Positions 23,284-32,129 of a stretch of 47,749 nt of DNA are shown one piece after another; the stretch's first letter is position 1; each line of letters begins with the position of its first letter. The notes beneath the pieces were generated by a model. The model did no database searches. It was not told the origin of the DNA and worked only from the letters and a program-made list of their open reading frames with translations. Where the stretch lies: contig DAINSK010000026.1 in assembly GCA_036741355.1 (NCBI GenBank), forward strand, positions 1 to 47,749, read 5' to 3'. Position numbers and translations under genes: made by a program. The stretch is from JBBRGK01 sp036741355 (GTDB lineage: Bacteria; Chloroflexota; Dehalococcoidia; CAUJGQ01).

Positions 23284-24619
23284 TCTTCCGGCCACGTTTC
23301 TGGTCGGTGAACGCGGTTCGGGGGATCCGAACTGTCCCCAGTGCTCAGGCGCGGGGTTCGTGCGCCGTGCGGTAGAGTTTGGCCACCCTGACTTTGGTCG
23401 CGCAATTCCATGCGTCTGCGTCCTCACCGAACATGAGGACGAACGGCAGGAGCGCTTGCAGCGGTTCAGCAACCTTGGCGCGTTGGCTCGACAGAGCTTC
23501 GCGACGTTGCTGCCTCGCGGCCGCAGTCCCGAAGCATCGCATCAGGAGCGGTTCGCTCGCGCACTCGCCGACGCCGTACGGTATGCAGAAGACCCGCAGG
23601 GGTGGCTCGTGTTCGTGGGGGAGAGCGGAACCGGCAAAACCCACCTGGCGGCCGCGATCGCCAATCAATGCATCGAGAACGGAGTTCCGGTCTTTTTTGC
23701 GGTCGTGCCAGACCTGCTCGATCACCTGCGCGCGGCGTATGGACCGGCGAGCGAGATACCGTATGACCGTCTATTTGAAGTAGTGCGCAATGCGCCGGTG
23801 CTGGTGATGGACGCACTCGGGACACAGTTCAGTACTCCGTGGGCGGAAGAAAAACTGTTCCAGGTGCTCAACCACCGCTACAACAGCCAGTTGCCGACGG
23901 TGTTCACGTGCTCGATCGCGCTCGACGACCTTGACGAGCGCATTCGCACACGGATCTCCGATCCGGCTCTGTCGCGGATTCACGTTCTCGAGGACGGACC
24001 AGGAGTGTCGCGCAGCTTGCCGGACCCGCTGACGCTGGCGTTGGTTCGCGGGATGACCTTCCCAACGTTCGCCTTTAAGCCGGCGCCGCCGCAGATTACG
24101 GAGCAGGTCTCGAAGAACCTCCAGCGCGTTTTGCTGGCCGCCCGCAACTTCGCGGACCACCCCGAGGGCTGGCTCGTGCTGCTCGGCGAGACCGGCTGTG
24201 GTAAGACGCACCTTGCCGCGGCAATAGCCCATCACATCGCCGGCCAGCGTCAGCAGGTCCGGTTTGTCGTGGTGCCCGATCTTCTGGATTACCTGCGCAA
24301 GGCGAACTACGAGGTCAAAGACGGCCGCGACGCGATCGACGAGATGCGAACAGTGCCAATCCTCGTACTCGACGACCTTGGCGTACACAGCGCCACGCCA
24401 TGGGCTCAGGAGAAACTTTTCCAGATCCTCAACTATCGGTACAACGCCAAGCTGGCCACGGTGATCACGCTGTCATGCTCGCTCGACGATCTGCCACAGT
24501 CGTGGGTGTCCCGCATGTATGACGACAAAGTGAGCATGATCCAAGAGATCCAGGCGCCCGATTACCGCGGTCTGCAGCGCGGAAAGAAGTCCGAACCCAC
24601 AAGACGCACGCGGCGGTAG
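23207..24619 (+). CDS. DnaC-like helicase loader with two tandem AAA+ ATPase domains
   Basis: A 470-residue protein made of two DnaC/DnaI-type ATPase domains, each the size of a whole DnaC core. Domain 1 has Walker A GESGTGKT (138-145) and Walker B VLVMDALG (198-205), in which the second acidic residue is alanine. Domain 2 has GETGCGKT (328-335) and an intact ILVLDDLG (385-392). Shared phrases (THLAAAIA, VVPDLLD, TPWAEEKLFQVLN / TPWAQEKLFQILN) show recent internal duplication. The N-terminus has a CPQC and CVC zinc-binding segment, as in DnaI. The TTG at 23207 has GAGGGA upstream and overlaps the DnaD gene by 77 bases. It probably loads DnaB. Confidence 0.85.
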   Translation: MKRLEDLLRAGGRAWRDDTGASSSADLPATFLVGERGSGDPNCPQCSGAGFVRRAVEFGHPDFGRAIPCVCVLTEHEDERQERLQRFSNLGALARQSFATLLPRGRSPEASHQERFARALADAVRYAEDPQGWLVFVGESGTGKTHLAAAIANQCIENGVPVFFAVVPDLLDHLRAAYGPASEIPYDRLFEVVRNAPVLVMDALGTQFSTPWAEEKLFQVLNHRYNSQLPTVFTCSIALDDLDERIRTRISDPALSRIHVLEDGPGVSRSLPDPLTLALVRGMTFPTFAFKPAPPQITEQVSKNLQRVLLAARNFADHPEGWLVLLGETGCGKTHLAAAIAHHIAGQRQQVRFVVVPDLLDYLRKANYEVKDGRDAIDEMRTVPILVLDDLGVHSATPWAQEKLFQILNYRYNAKLATVITLSCSLDDLPQSWVSRMYDDKVSMIQEIQAPDYRGLQRGKKSEPTRRTRR

Positions 24620-24625
24620 AGGACC

Positions 24626-26080
24626 TTACCGGCCATTGGTCGGCGTGGTGATGACTCGAAGCTTGACGGTCAGCAGGGCACTTGGGCCGATCACAGGGGC
24701 TGCCGTCCCCGGATACCAGACCACCGACTGACCATCGGCCCGCAGGTATGTTACGAAGACGACCTGATTGCCGAGCGGCGCCACGATCTGATCGAGCGAT
24801 GTGGCCGCGCCGGTCCACTGATAAACGATCGATTCCGGTCCCCGGTCGCGCACGATGAGTCCGGCCTCGATTGGTGCAGCGCGTGTGGGAACTGGCGTAG
24901 CCGTCGCGGTGACGACCGACCGTACGGGTATACTCGCTGCAGGCGGCTCAGAGGTTGACGTCCGCGCTGCTACCGGGACCCCCGCGGTGGTCGTCGCCGG
25001 CTCGGTCGCGGGTTGGGTCTGCGCTGGTCGCGCGGGCGGTGCTGTTGGCACAGGCGTGAGCACCGCGGCCTCACGTGTTGGCGCGGCCCCCACTGTATTC
25101 GTCGAAGTGGCGGTTGCGGAAGGTGTTGCAGATGGCGTCGGAGAGGGTGCCGCGGTTGGAGAGGCAGGCGACGGTGTGGCCGATGCCGTCGCGGACGCTG
25201 CACTACTTACATCCGCTGGCACTGGCGGAGCGGGCGTGGGCGTGTTCGAAGGCGATGGCGACGGCTGATTTGACTGCTTTGCCTGCTGCGTCGGGATCGC
25301 CTTGACGACGCTATTCGCCTGCTTGGTGACGGAAACCGCCTCCTGGGCAACTGCCTTGACCGGCTTATCCTGCGTCGCGCTCTCGGCGATCGGCTGCAAC
25401 ACGACTTGTGCCTGCGACGTCACCGCCTCGAGCTGCTGCTTTTCGGAGCTTTGAATCAGGCCCTGCGTTTGCGCGGCGGTGGCAACCTGACTCAGGTCGG
25501 ACGAGTAGTCTTTAATTAGAGCCGTGATTTCGCCCGCGTGGACATCCACTTGTCCATTGCTGGAAAGGCGCTCAATCTCCGTCAATCGCCGCCGGGCGAA
25601 TTCGATGCGCAGTAGCCGGCGATCGGTAGGATCCGTCGCTATTGCCAGCCGTACGCGCTCCGTCGCCCGCTTGAAGCTGTAATTCCAGTCGCCAGGAACC
25701 GCGTTGGTATCGATGCTGCCGAGCACGGGAACGGCGACCGCTGCAAACAGCACCACGGCTATCCCGGCAGGGGCGAGCGCCAACCACGAGCGTCGCCGCA
25801 CCGCAGCCCGGGGCATGATCGATACCGGCCGCCGCGACGCCGCGGCCGACCGCATAAGAGCAAATCTCGCGTTCAGTCGCGCCTGCTCGTTCGGGGTGAT
25901 GCGGCTCAACGCTTGCATCCGCGAGCCCGCGTTCAGTAGCGGTTCGAGTTCACCGGCAAAGCTTGAGTAGCGCTGCAGGCAATCGTCGACCGAAGACCCG
26001 CCGCCGCGAATCGCTTCAAGCGATTCGGATAGCGCATCAGCGAACTCGCGCTCTCGATTATGCCTGCGAATTCCCAGCAT
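24626..26080 (-). CDS. DUF5667-type membrane protein coupled to a sigma factor
   Basis: A 484-residue protein. Residues 1-80 are a cytoplasmic helical part (REREFADALSESLEAI, CLQRYSSFAGELEPLL) like the N-terminus of proteins found beside ECF sigma factors in Chloroflexota and Actinobacteria. One membrane helix follows (about 97-120). Then comes a DUF5667-like helical domain (SFKRATERVRLAI, RRLLRIEFARRRLTEIERL). After that is a 170-residue Pro/Ser/Thr/Ala-rich stretch and a final small beta domain. It starts inside the end of the sigma gene (23-base overlap), so translation is coupled. An anti-sigma role is likely but not shown. Confidence 0.72.
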   Translation of the reverse strand: MLGIRRHNREREFADALSESLEAIRGGGSSVDDCLQRYSSFAGELEPLLNAGSRMQALSRITPNEQARLNARFALMRSAAASRRPVSIMPRAAVRRRSWLALAPAGIAVVLFAAVAVPVLGSIDTNAVPGDWNYSFKRATERVRLAIATDPTDRRLLRIEFARRRLTEIERLSSNGQVDVHAGEITALIKDYSSDLSQVATAAQTQGLIQSSEKQQLEAVTSQAQVVLQPIAESATQDKPVKAVAQEAVSVTKQANSVVKAIPTQQAKQSNQPSPSPSNTPTPAPPVPADVSSAASATASATPSPASPTAAPSPTPSATPSATATSTNTVGAAPTREAAVLTPVPTAPPARPAQTQPATEPATTTAGVPVAARTSTSEPPAASIPVRSVVTATATPVPTRAAPIEAGLIVRDRGPESIVYQWTGAATSLDQIVAPLGNQVVFVTYLRADGQSVVWYPGTAAPVIGPSALLTVKLRVITTPTNGR

Positions 26081-26744
26081 CCTGCTGACTCATTACCTTC
26101 CGAAGCTTGCCTAACGCCTTGAACGTCAATTGCTTTACGTTGTTTTCGTTCTTGCCGAGCGCCGCCGCCGTCTCCGCGATGCTGAGCTCGGCCGCGTAAC
26201 GCAATTGGATAACATCCCGTTCGAGCTCGGTGAGGCTCGACATCGCGGCAACCGCCTCCTGCACGCTGAGCAGATCCAGTACCAGCTCTGCAGGATCACC
26301 ACCACCGATCGGGTCTAGCTCACCTTCCTCAATGCTCCATGCGCGGCCGGTGCTTCCACGCTTCCGGTAAAAGTCGTTCACCAGGTTGGTCGCGATCTGC
26401 ATCAACCACGCTCGGAATGGCACGCCGCGTTGCTGAAACCGGTCGAGCGCCTGGTACATTCGCAGGAAGGTTTCCTGGGCGATGTCCTCGGCGTCCTGTT
26501 CCTGGATCACCTTGAAGCGGATGTATCGATACACACGCTCGTAGTTACCGTCGAACAGGCGGCCGAGCGCGGTCTGATCGCCGGCTTTCGCCTGTTCAAC
26601 CAGTTTCCGCTCGTCGTTTTCCGAGCCTTCGTCCGAACGTGCCGGAGGATTCGCACTCACGTCGCTCGACGACGAGGAACTATGCGATGCCCCCGCATTG
26701 CTTCGGGCAACGGCCCGTCCTTCCACTAGATCAAACGTGGCCAC
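26058..26744 (-). CDS. ECF-type RNA polymerase sigma factor
   Basis: Sigma region 2 is clear (LFDGNYERVYRYIRFKV, DAEDIAQETFLRMYQAL, FRAWLMQIATNLVNDFYRKR), as is region 4 (LTELERDVIQLRYAAELSIAETAAALGKNENNVKQL). Regions 1 and 3 are absent, so it is a two-domain ECF sigma. The start is uncertain: the frame reaches an ATG at 26885, but the first 47 residues from there look non-coding and AT-rich. The GTG at 26744 is used here; another GTG at 26726 is possible. It is divergent from the secreted PKD/transglutaminase gene and coupled to the DUF5667 gene. Confidence 0.88.
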   Translation of the reverse strand: MATFDLVEGRAVARSNAGASHSSSSSSDVSANPPARSDEGSENDERKLVEQAKAGDQTALGRLFDGNYERVYRYIRFKVIQEQDAEDIAQETFLRMYQALDRFQQRGVPFRAWLMQIATNLVNDFYRKRGSTGRAWSIEEGELDPIGGGDPAELVLDLLSVQEAVAAMSSLTELERDVIQLRYAAELSIAETAAALGKNENNVKQLTFKALGKLRKVMSQQDAGNSQA

Positions 26745-27001
26745 GACGAAAAGGTTAACGCTATATGGTGACGCCAGCCACAAATACTTACCAATAATTC
26801 GGCATGTCAGAGTACTATCGAGGATGATACGCTGACAATGCGGCTCCCGACCGCGGTCGCCATTCCCCGTCATAAGCGTCGACACGTCCCAATCTAAGAA
26901 TCGCCGAAGCGGGGATAATCGCCGGGTAGGGTGACGAGCACGCCCGGCCCGTTAAGTTTGCGTGTTAATTTCGGCAAGGTCTTGCAGAAGAGGGGTGGTT
27001 G

Positions 27002-28696
27002 ATGGGCCGGACGCCGAGAGGGATACCGGGGTCGCTGGTAATTATCGCTGCCTCCCTCGCAATCGCGCTGTCCGTGGCCGCCGTTGACACCACGGGCGCG
27101 ATAAGTCGACCCGCCACTCAGACCGGCAGTTCCACGGCGTTTCAGCAATCTACCGGACCCAGAGCAGTGTTTTCGGACACTGGCGATGTCCCGGTTGCTA
27201 CCCCGGTTAGATTGGACGCCGGCGCGTCACAGGGCGATACACTCACCTATTCGTGGGATTTTGGCGACGGGACGGCTACGGCAACCGGCGCAAGCGTCCA
27301 GCATGCGTTTGCGTACGTCGATGACTATAATGCTGTCATTACAATTATGGACCGCCAGGGCAATGTAGACACCGCCTCGCAAACGATCCGGGTTGTGCCA
27401 ACGGTACAGACGCTTACCGGTGAACCGCAGCTTGGTCAGATTGTGCCGGCATCCTCATTCACGGCCTTTCTCTCGCTGAATGCATCCGGGCCGGCGCAGG
27501 TGTCGCTCACGGTCGGCGGCCAATATCTATCCAGCGATAAATGGGACTTCGAGGGCAGCACCGCACCCGCGCTCTACCAGATCCCCGATATTCGAGTCGC
27601 CAACGAAGACAACGGCGATATCGCCGACAAGCTGCTGAATCATCCGGGGGCATCGATTCCGCTGACAAATAACGTCAACATAACGCTGACCTATCCCGTA
27701 TCCAGCCGCGGCACCGAATCGGCAACGTATACGATGTCGCTTGGCCGTCCGCAGTCCAGCCCGCCGCCGGTTAGCAACCCGCCTCAGGCCGCGCCTATTG
27801 CAACGGTCACTCCGCAAGCTCGGCCCTCGACAACGGCCGTGCCACCGCCCCAGCCAGCGACATGGTCAATCACATACCCGAACTACCTCCCGATCGTCGG
27901 CCGGCCGGTCAACGAAGACGACGTCAACGACTACTACCTCAAGGGTGACCCTCAGTTTCACGCCGTCGATTCGCCGACACTGCGACGGTGGGCGATCAGT
28001 ATCGCACGGAATGGCGGCGAATTTCCGAATGACCCGCAACGGGCGGCCGATAACATCTATCGCTACGTCAATGGACTGCTCGGTATTAGCGACCCTGGCG
28101 ATTTGGAAGCCGATCTCACGATCCTTGGCCGAGTCGAAAACGGAGTGCTCGTACCCGGTGCCCGTAAAGGCGAGTATATCTGTATTGCGCACGCTTACTT
28201 TCTCTCGTCGTTGATACGGACGTTGGGGCTGCCGGACCGAGAACTAACGGTTGGGTTCGGACGCGGCGTGGATCGGGATGCGACCGGCGCCTGGAAGTTG
28301 AACTTTTACCAGGAAAGCGCGAACGAAGTCTGGTACGCCGGCTCATGGCACCATTACGACACCTGGATCGGCACCCGTGATCGGACGGACTACCTGGACA
28401 CCAACCTGACCGAGATCGCCTGGTACGCATTCAGCGAGCAACACACGCGGTTCATCGACATCAACGGCGGCTCCGTCGGCCTTGCTGGTCATGATTTTGC
28501 CCTGGGCAAGTTTGTCGGCTCTCCCGGCTCGCCCGAACAGTGGCGGTTCTTGGAGCAACAGACACGTCCTGATGTTCGCCTGGCCGACCCGGGACCAGAG
28601 GCGTACGCGACAGTGGAGCGAGCCGAACCGGCGCCGCGGTCCTTTGAAACCGTCGTGGCCGGTATCACCAGCGCCAACGCACCCGCGGGTCAGTAA
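27002..28696 (+). CDS. Secreted PKD and transglutaminase-like domain protein
   Basis: A 564-residue exported protein: signal anchor at residues 10-28, PKD domain at about 53-132 (YSWDFGDGTATATG), a middle beta domain, a Pro-rich linker at 250-285, and a transglutaminase-like fold at about 300-470. The fold has the cysteine in GEYICIAHAYFLSSLIRTLGL (Cys394) and an HHYDTW strand (Asp453). The expected catalytic histidine motif HxWNEV reads ESANEV, so His is replaced by Glu438 by this alignment. Such domains hydrolyse or cross-link proteins outside the cell; this one may be altered or inactive. ATG chosen with GAGGGG eight bases upstream. Confidence 0.78.
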   Translation: MGRTPRGIPGSLVIIAASLAIALSVAAVDTTGAISRPATQTGSSTAFQQSTGPRAVFSDTGDVPVATPVRLDAGASQGDTLTYSWDFGDGTATATGASVQHAFAYVDDYNAVITIMDRQGNVDTASQTIRVVPTVQTLTGEPQLGQIVPASSFTAFLSLNASGPAQVSLTVGGQYLSSDKWDFEGSTAPALYQIPDIRVANEDNGDIADKLLNHPGASIPLTNNVNITLTYPVSSRGTESATYTMSLGRPQSSPPPVSNPPQAAPIATVTPQARPSTTAVPPPQPATWSITYPNYLPIVGRPVNEDDVNDYYLKGDPQFHAVDSPTLRRWAISIARNGGEFPNDPQRAADNIYRYVNGLLGISDPGDLEADLTILGRVENGVLVPGARKGEYICIAHAYFLSSLIRTLGLPDRELTVGFGRGVDRDATGAWKLNFYQESANEVWYAGSWHHYDTWIGTRDRTDYLDTNLTEIAWYAFSEQHTRFIDINGGSVGLAGHDFALGKFVGSPGSPEQWRFLEQQTRPDVRLADPGPEAYATVERAEPAPRSFETVVAGITSANAPAGQ

Positions 28697-28830
28697 CCGC
28701 TAAACGAGTGTGACAAAGCCAATGCTCTGGGAGCCGCGCCCCGGCAGCACGGCACCTCCCGGCGCGCTTTGCACTGAACATTCTGTAAGCTGAAGGAAGA
28801 AATCTGAAACTTGGAGGGGCCGGTAACCTG

Positions 28831-29529
28831 ATGAGTCTTGTACATAAGCGCAGCAGTGACCGCCTGACGAAAATGTCTCTGGTGGCCAGTATCATGTGCG
28901 CATTCGCCGTGATCGCCTGCGGCGGCAAACCCAAGAGCGCCACGCCGACGTCCGCAGGCACATCCACCAACGCGTCGGTGACGGTTGCCGGTACTGCCGG
29001 CACTTCGCGGACAACCCCGCAGACGACCGCGTCGCCGGGGCCCGCTGTCGCAAAAGCTACCCCAACCGAGACACCCGACGACTCGCCGATGGCGCGGTTG
29101 GAGGTCCCTAAAATCAATGTCAACGCCAAATTCGTAACGCTGGGCATTGTCGCGTCCAACAATACGATGGATTCCCCAAAAAACAAGGATGACGTCGCTT
29201 ACTACGACTTCACGCCACGCCCGGGATATGGCGGAAACACGGTGCTGTCCGGCCACGTCGACTGGTTTACGGGCCAGACCGGAGTCTTCTGGGACCTCAA
29301 AAAGCTGGAAAAAGGCGATGAGCTAGATATCGTCCTTGAAGACGGCAAGAAGTATCGCTACAAGATAACCGAGACACAGTTGTACAACAGCGACGATGCA
29401 CCGATCGATCAGATCCTCGGCGATACGCCGGTCGAGTCGGTCACGATGATCACCTGCGAGGGGTCGTTCAACCCCAGCTCTGCCGAGTACAACAAGCGTC
29501 GCGTGGTGCGTGCCGAGCGCATCCTCTAG
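28831..29529 (+). CDS. Sortase (class E/F-like), possible lipoprotein
   Basis: A 232-residue cysteine transpeptidase. Catalytic residues: His142 in LSGHVDW, Cys209 in MITCEGSF, and an arginine at 223-224 in NKRRVVRAE. The N-terminus has a hydrophobic segment ending in a lipobox-like VIACGG (Cys30), then a Ser/Thr/Pro-rich spacer of about 55 residues. Sortases cut a sorting motif such as LPxTG and join the protein to a surface amine. No LPxTG-type protein is in the window. It lies between the transglutaminase-like gene and a subtilase, all exported. Confidence 0.85.
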   Translation: MSLVHKRSSDRLTKMSLVASIMCAFAVIACGGKPKSATPTSAGTSTNASVTVAGTAGTSRTTPQTTASPGPAVAKATPTETPDDSPMARLEVPKINVNAKFVTLGIVASNNTMDSPKNKDDVAYYDFTPRPGYGGNTVLSGHVDWFTGQTGVFWDLKKLEKGDELDIVLEDGKKYRYKITETQLYNSDDAPIDQILGDTPVESVTMITCEGSFNPSSAEYNKRRVVRAERIL

Positions 29530-29574
29530 CCGTGGGCCCTATCTGCCCAACCTGCTCATGCCGGAGAGGCTGCA

Positions 29575-31356
29575 TTGATTCGTTTGCGGCTGCAACTGCT
29601 CGCAATTGTGGCGTTGGTGGGCGTTGGGCTCTGCTCACAGCGCTCCAGTAGTGGATTCGCCGCTACGAACGGCGCGGCAAAGCATCGGCCGATCTCCGCC
29701 ACGACACTGCTGGTCAAACTCCGCCCCGGCGGCACCGTAGATTTGCGCTGGCTCGCGGGCGTCGGCTCCGTGGCCATCCAGCGCGTCTTGCCTGCGATCG
29801 ACACGGTGATCGTGCGCGTGACTCGTGGATCGGCCGATGGGGCGCGAGTCAAGCTTGCTGGCGACAATCGCGTGGAGTCCGCAGACGTCGACGCTCTGAT
29901 CCATTCGGATATTGTTCCTGATGATTCGCTGTATCCCCGCCAGTGGGCGCTCGAGATGATGCAGGCGCCGTTTGCGTGGGAGATTGCAACAGGTAGTGCC
30001 AGCGTCGTCGTCGCAGTGCTGGACTCGGGCGTCGACCTGAACCACCCGGAACTTGCCTCGCACATTCTGTCGATCGGCTGCAATCTGGTTGCCGACGGCT
30101 CGTGCACGAGTGACGGGCACGGAACGCCGCCCCAGGATCTCGATGGACACGGTTCGCAGGTAGCGGGTGTAATCACGGCGCTCACCGACAACCATACGGG
30201 CGTCGCGGGGGTCGCCTGGAACGCGTCGATCTTGCCCGTCAAAGTGACGGGCAATCAGGGCGCAGGTTCTTCGCCGGTTGGCACGGAGAGCGACTTCATC
30301 ACCGGGCTCATCTGGGCGGTCGATCACGCCGCCAACGTGTTGAACTTCAGCTTCAGCGAGGACTGCGGCGCCCAGGAATCGGCGGCGATGCGCGATGCGC
30401 TGGCCTACGCGTGGAATCATGGAGCCCTGCTGGTGGCTTCGGCGGGCAACGATGGCGGTTGCCCCGCGGGCGTATTTCCGGCGGCCGATCCGCACGTCCT
30501 GGCCGTGTCCGCCACTGATCTGAACGACCGCCCGCTTCAGGGATCCTCCGGATCGAACTTTGGACCGTGGGTTCGGGCGGCCGCCCCTGGACAGCACATT
30601 CAAACCGCATTTACAAACGGCCAGTATTCGTTCTTCGATGGGACGTCAGCCGCGGCGCCGCAGGTGGCGGGCCTTGCCGCGCTGCTATTCTCGCTTCCGG
30701 GCGCGACCAACAGCTCCGTCTTAAACTGGATCCTCTCCACCTGTGACGTGCCCGTCGGCTGGAATCCGGCCTACGGATGCGGACGGGTAAATGCGTACCG
30801 CGCCGTTTCCCTCGCAGCACGAGGGATGGATCCACGCGGTCCCGCTCCGGCACCGGTGAGCCTTCACCTCTCGCGTGGTTGGAATAACTTGCTCTACGTT
30901 GGATCAACTCGCTCCGTCGACAACGCACTGAGCACGATTCGCGGAAAGTACACGAGCGTATATGGTTGGGACTCCTTGCGGAACGTCTGGCATGTCTTTC
31001 TACCAGGTCAACCCGTGGCGAGCGACCTCGATGTCCTCGGCGAACGCAGCGCCTATTGGATCTTTGTGCCTGCCGACGTCGATCTGACGATGAATCCGAC
31101 TGGAACGGCTCCGCCGCCGCAACTGACGCTGTCGCCCGGCTGGAACAACATCGCCTTACCCGCGGGTGCTCTTCCGGATGCTCTCCAGCGTTTCTCACGG
31201 CCGGTGAGCGGCGTATTTGCCTGGAACCCGGGCAAGAGCGCCTGGACCGGTTTTTTCGCGAATGCGACGGCTGTGAGCGATCTGAAGTCACTTCAGCCCG
31301 ACTCCGCATACTGGGTGTACGCCCCGGCAAGGATAGTCGTCCGCTTCGGTCAGTAG
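29575..31356 (+). CDS. Secreted subtilisin-like (S8) serine protease with C-terminal repeats
   Basis: A 593-residue protease from a TTG with GGAGAGG upstream. Signal peptide at 1-30, an inhibitor-like propeptide to about 110, then the S8 domain: Asp150 (VLDSGVD), His192 (DGHGSQVAG), Asn292 (AGND), Ser358 (DGTSAAAPQVAG). A second DGHG sits ten residues before the catalytic one. Residues 429-505 and 516-592 are two copies of a domain with GWNN, a YGWD/FAWN turn, a SDL-x-L segment and AYW(I/V)-(F/Y)-(V/A)PA. These repeats probably bind surface material. Several cysteines suggest disulfides. Confidence 0.9.
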   Translation: MIRLRLQLLAIVALVGVGLCSQRSSSGFAATNGAAKHRPISATTLLVKLRPGGTVDLRWLAGVGSVAIQRVLPAIDTVIVRVTRGSADGARVKLAGDNRVESADVDALIHSDIVPDDSLYPRQWALEMMQAPFAWEIATGSASVVVAVLDSGVDLNHPELASHILSIGCNLVADGSCTSDGHGTPPQDLDGHGSQVAGVITALTDNHTGVAGVAWNASILPVKVTGNQGAGSSPVGTESDFITGLIWAVDHAANVLNFSFSEDCGAQESAAMRDALAYAWNHGALLVASAGNDGGCPAGVFPAADPHVLAVSATDLNDRPLQGSSGSNFGPWVRAAAPGQHIQTAFTNGQYSFFDGTSAAAPQVAGLAALLFSLPGATNSSVLNWILSTCDVPVGWNPAYGCGRVNAYRAVSLAARGMDPRGPAPAPVSLHLSRGWNNLLYVGSTRSVDNALSTIRGKYTSVYGWDSLRNVWHVFLPGQPVASDLDVLGERSAYWIFVPADVDLTMNPTGTAPPPQLTLSPGWNNIALPAGALPDALQRFSRPVSGVFAWNPGKSAWTGFFANATAVSDLKSLQPDSAYWVYAPARIVVRFGQ

Positions 31357-31438
31357 GCCGCCACAACCAGAGCCGGTACGCGTTCCGGGCGTGTGATAGC
31401 GTGAAAGTCACGGGTGGTTTTTCGTTGAGGAGTTCAGG

Positions 31439-32083
31439 ATGTTCGGGCGGGTGCTATCCGTACACGGGACAGCGAGTGCGCTCGCGGTGTTCGCCGCTAC
31501 GCTCATGATCGCCGGCTGTTCGAATTCGAGTGCCGGTGCAGCGGGCGCAGCCGGCAGGTCCGCCTCCGGATCGCGCTCTGTCACGGCTCCGGCGCAGGTA
31601 GCACCGTCTGCAACCGTTTCGCAGGCCGTAGCCGGCGCATTGCCCGCGGTAACGTTCAGGCCTCAAGCGGACGACTCGGTGGGCATGTTCGTGGAGATTG
31701 CCGATACGCCGGACAAACAAGAATACGGGCTGATGAATCGCACGAGCATGCCCGACGATCGCGGCATGATCTTCATGTTCAGTCGGGAGGTGGCTATCCC
31801 ATTCTGGATGAAAGATACGCTGATTGACCTCTCGATCGCGTTCATCGACTCTAACGGCGTGATAGTTGATATCCAGGAGATGAAAGTCGAACCGCCCGGT
31901 ACTCCCGATAAGCTGTTTCCCAATTACTACCCGGCAAAGCCATACCAGTACGCAATCGAAGCCAACGCCGCATGGTACTCTCGCCATGGCATCGCCGTCG
32001 GCGATTTCGCCGATGTTAGCCAGGCGGTTGCCGGTTCATCGGTTTTCGGAAATGCGACTCCCACGCCAAGCGGCGGACAATAG
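31439..32083 (+). CDS. DUF192-family lipoprotein
   Basis: A 214-residue exported protein with lipobox LMIAGC (Cys27), a low-complexity Ala/Ser/Thr stretch to about residue 65, then a DUF192 domain. The domain is recognised by EYGLMNRTSMPDDRGMIFMF, IPFWMKDTLIDLSIAFID, and a late PYQYAIEANAAWYSRHGI. The fold is small and beta-rich; function is unknown across the family. GAGGAG stands before the ATG. It closes the run of secreted genes beginning at 27002. Confidence 0.9.
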   Translation: MFGRVLSVHGTASALAVFAATLMIAGCSNSSAGAAGAAGRSASGSRSVTAPAQVAPSATVSQAVAGALPAVTFRPQADDSVGMFVEIADTPDKQEYGLMNRTSMPDDRGMIFMFSREVAIPFWMKDTLIDLSIAFIDSNGVIVDIQEMKVEPPGTPDKLFPNYYPAKPYQYAIEANAAWYSRHGIAVGDFADVSQAVAGSSVFGNATPTPSGGQ

Positions 32084-32129
32084 GCCGTCGCAGTTACGTA
32101 CCGTCTAGGTGTAGCCGCGGATTGACAAG

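Noticed and set aside
24855..25273. Gly/Ala/Val-rich and Arg/Gly-rich plus-strand frames
   Set aside because: They mirror the Pro/Ser/Thr/Ala-rich part of the DUF5667 protein on the minus strand.
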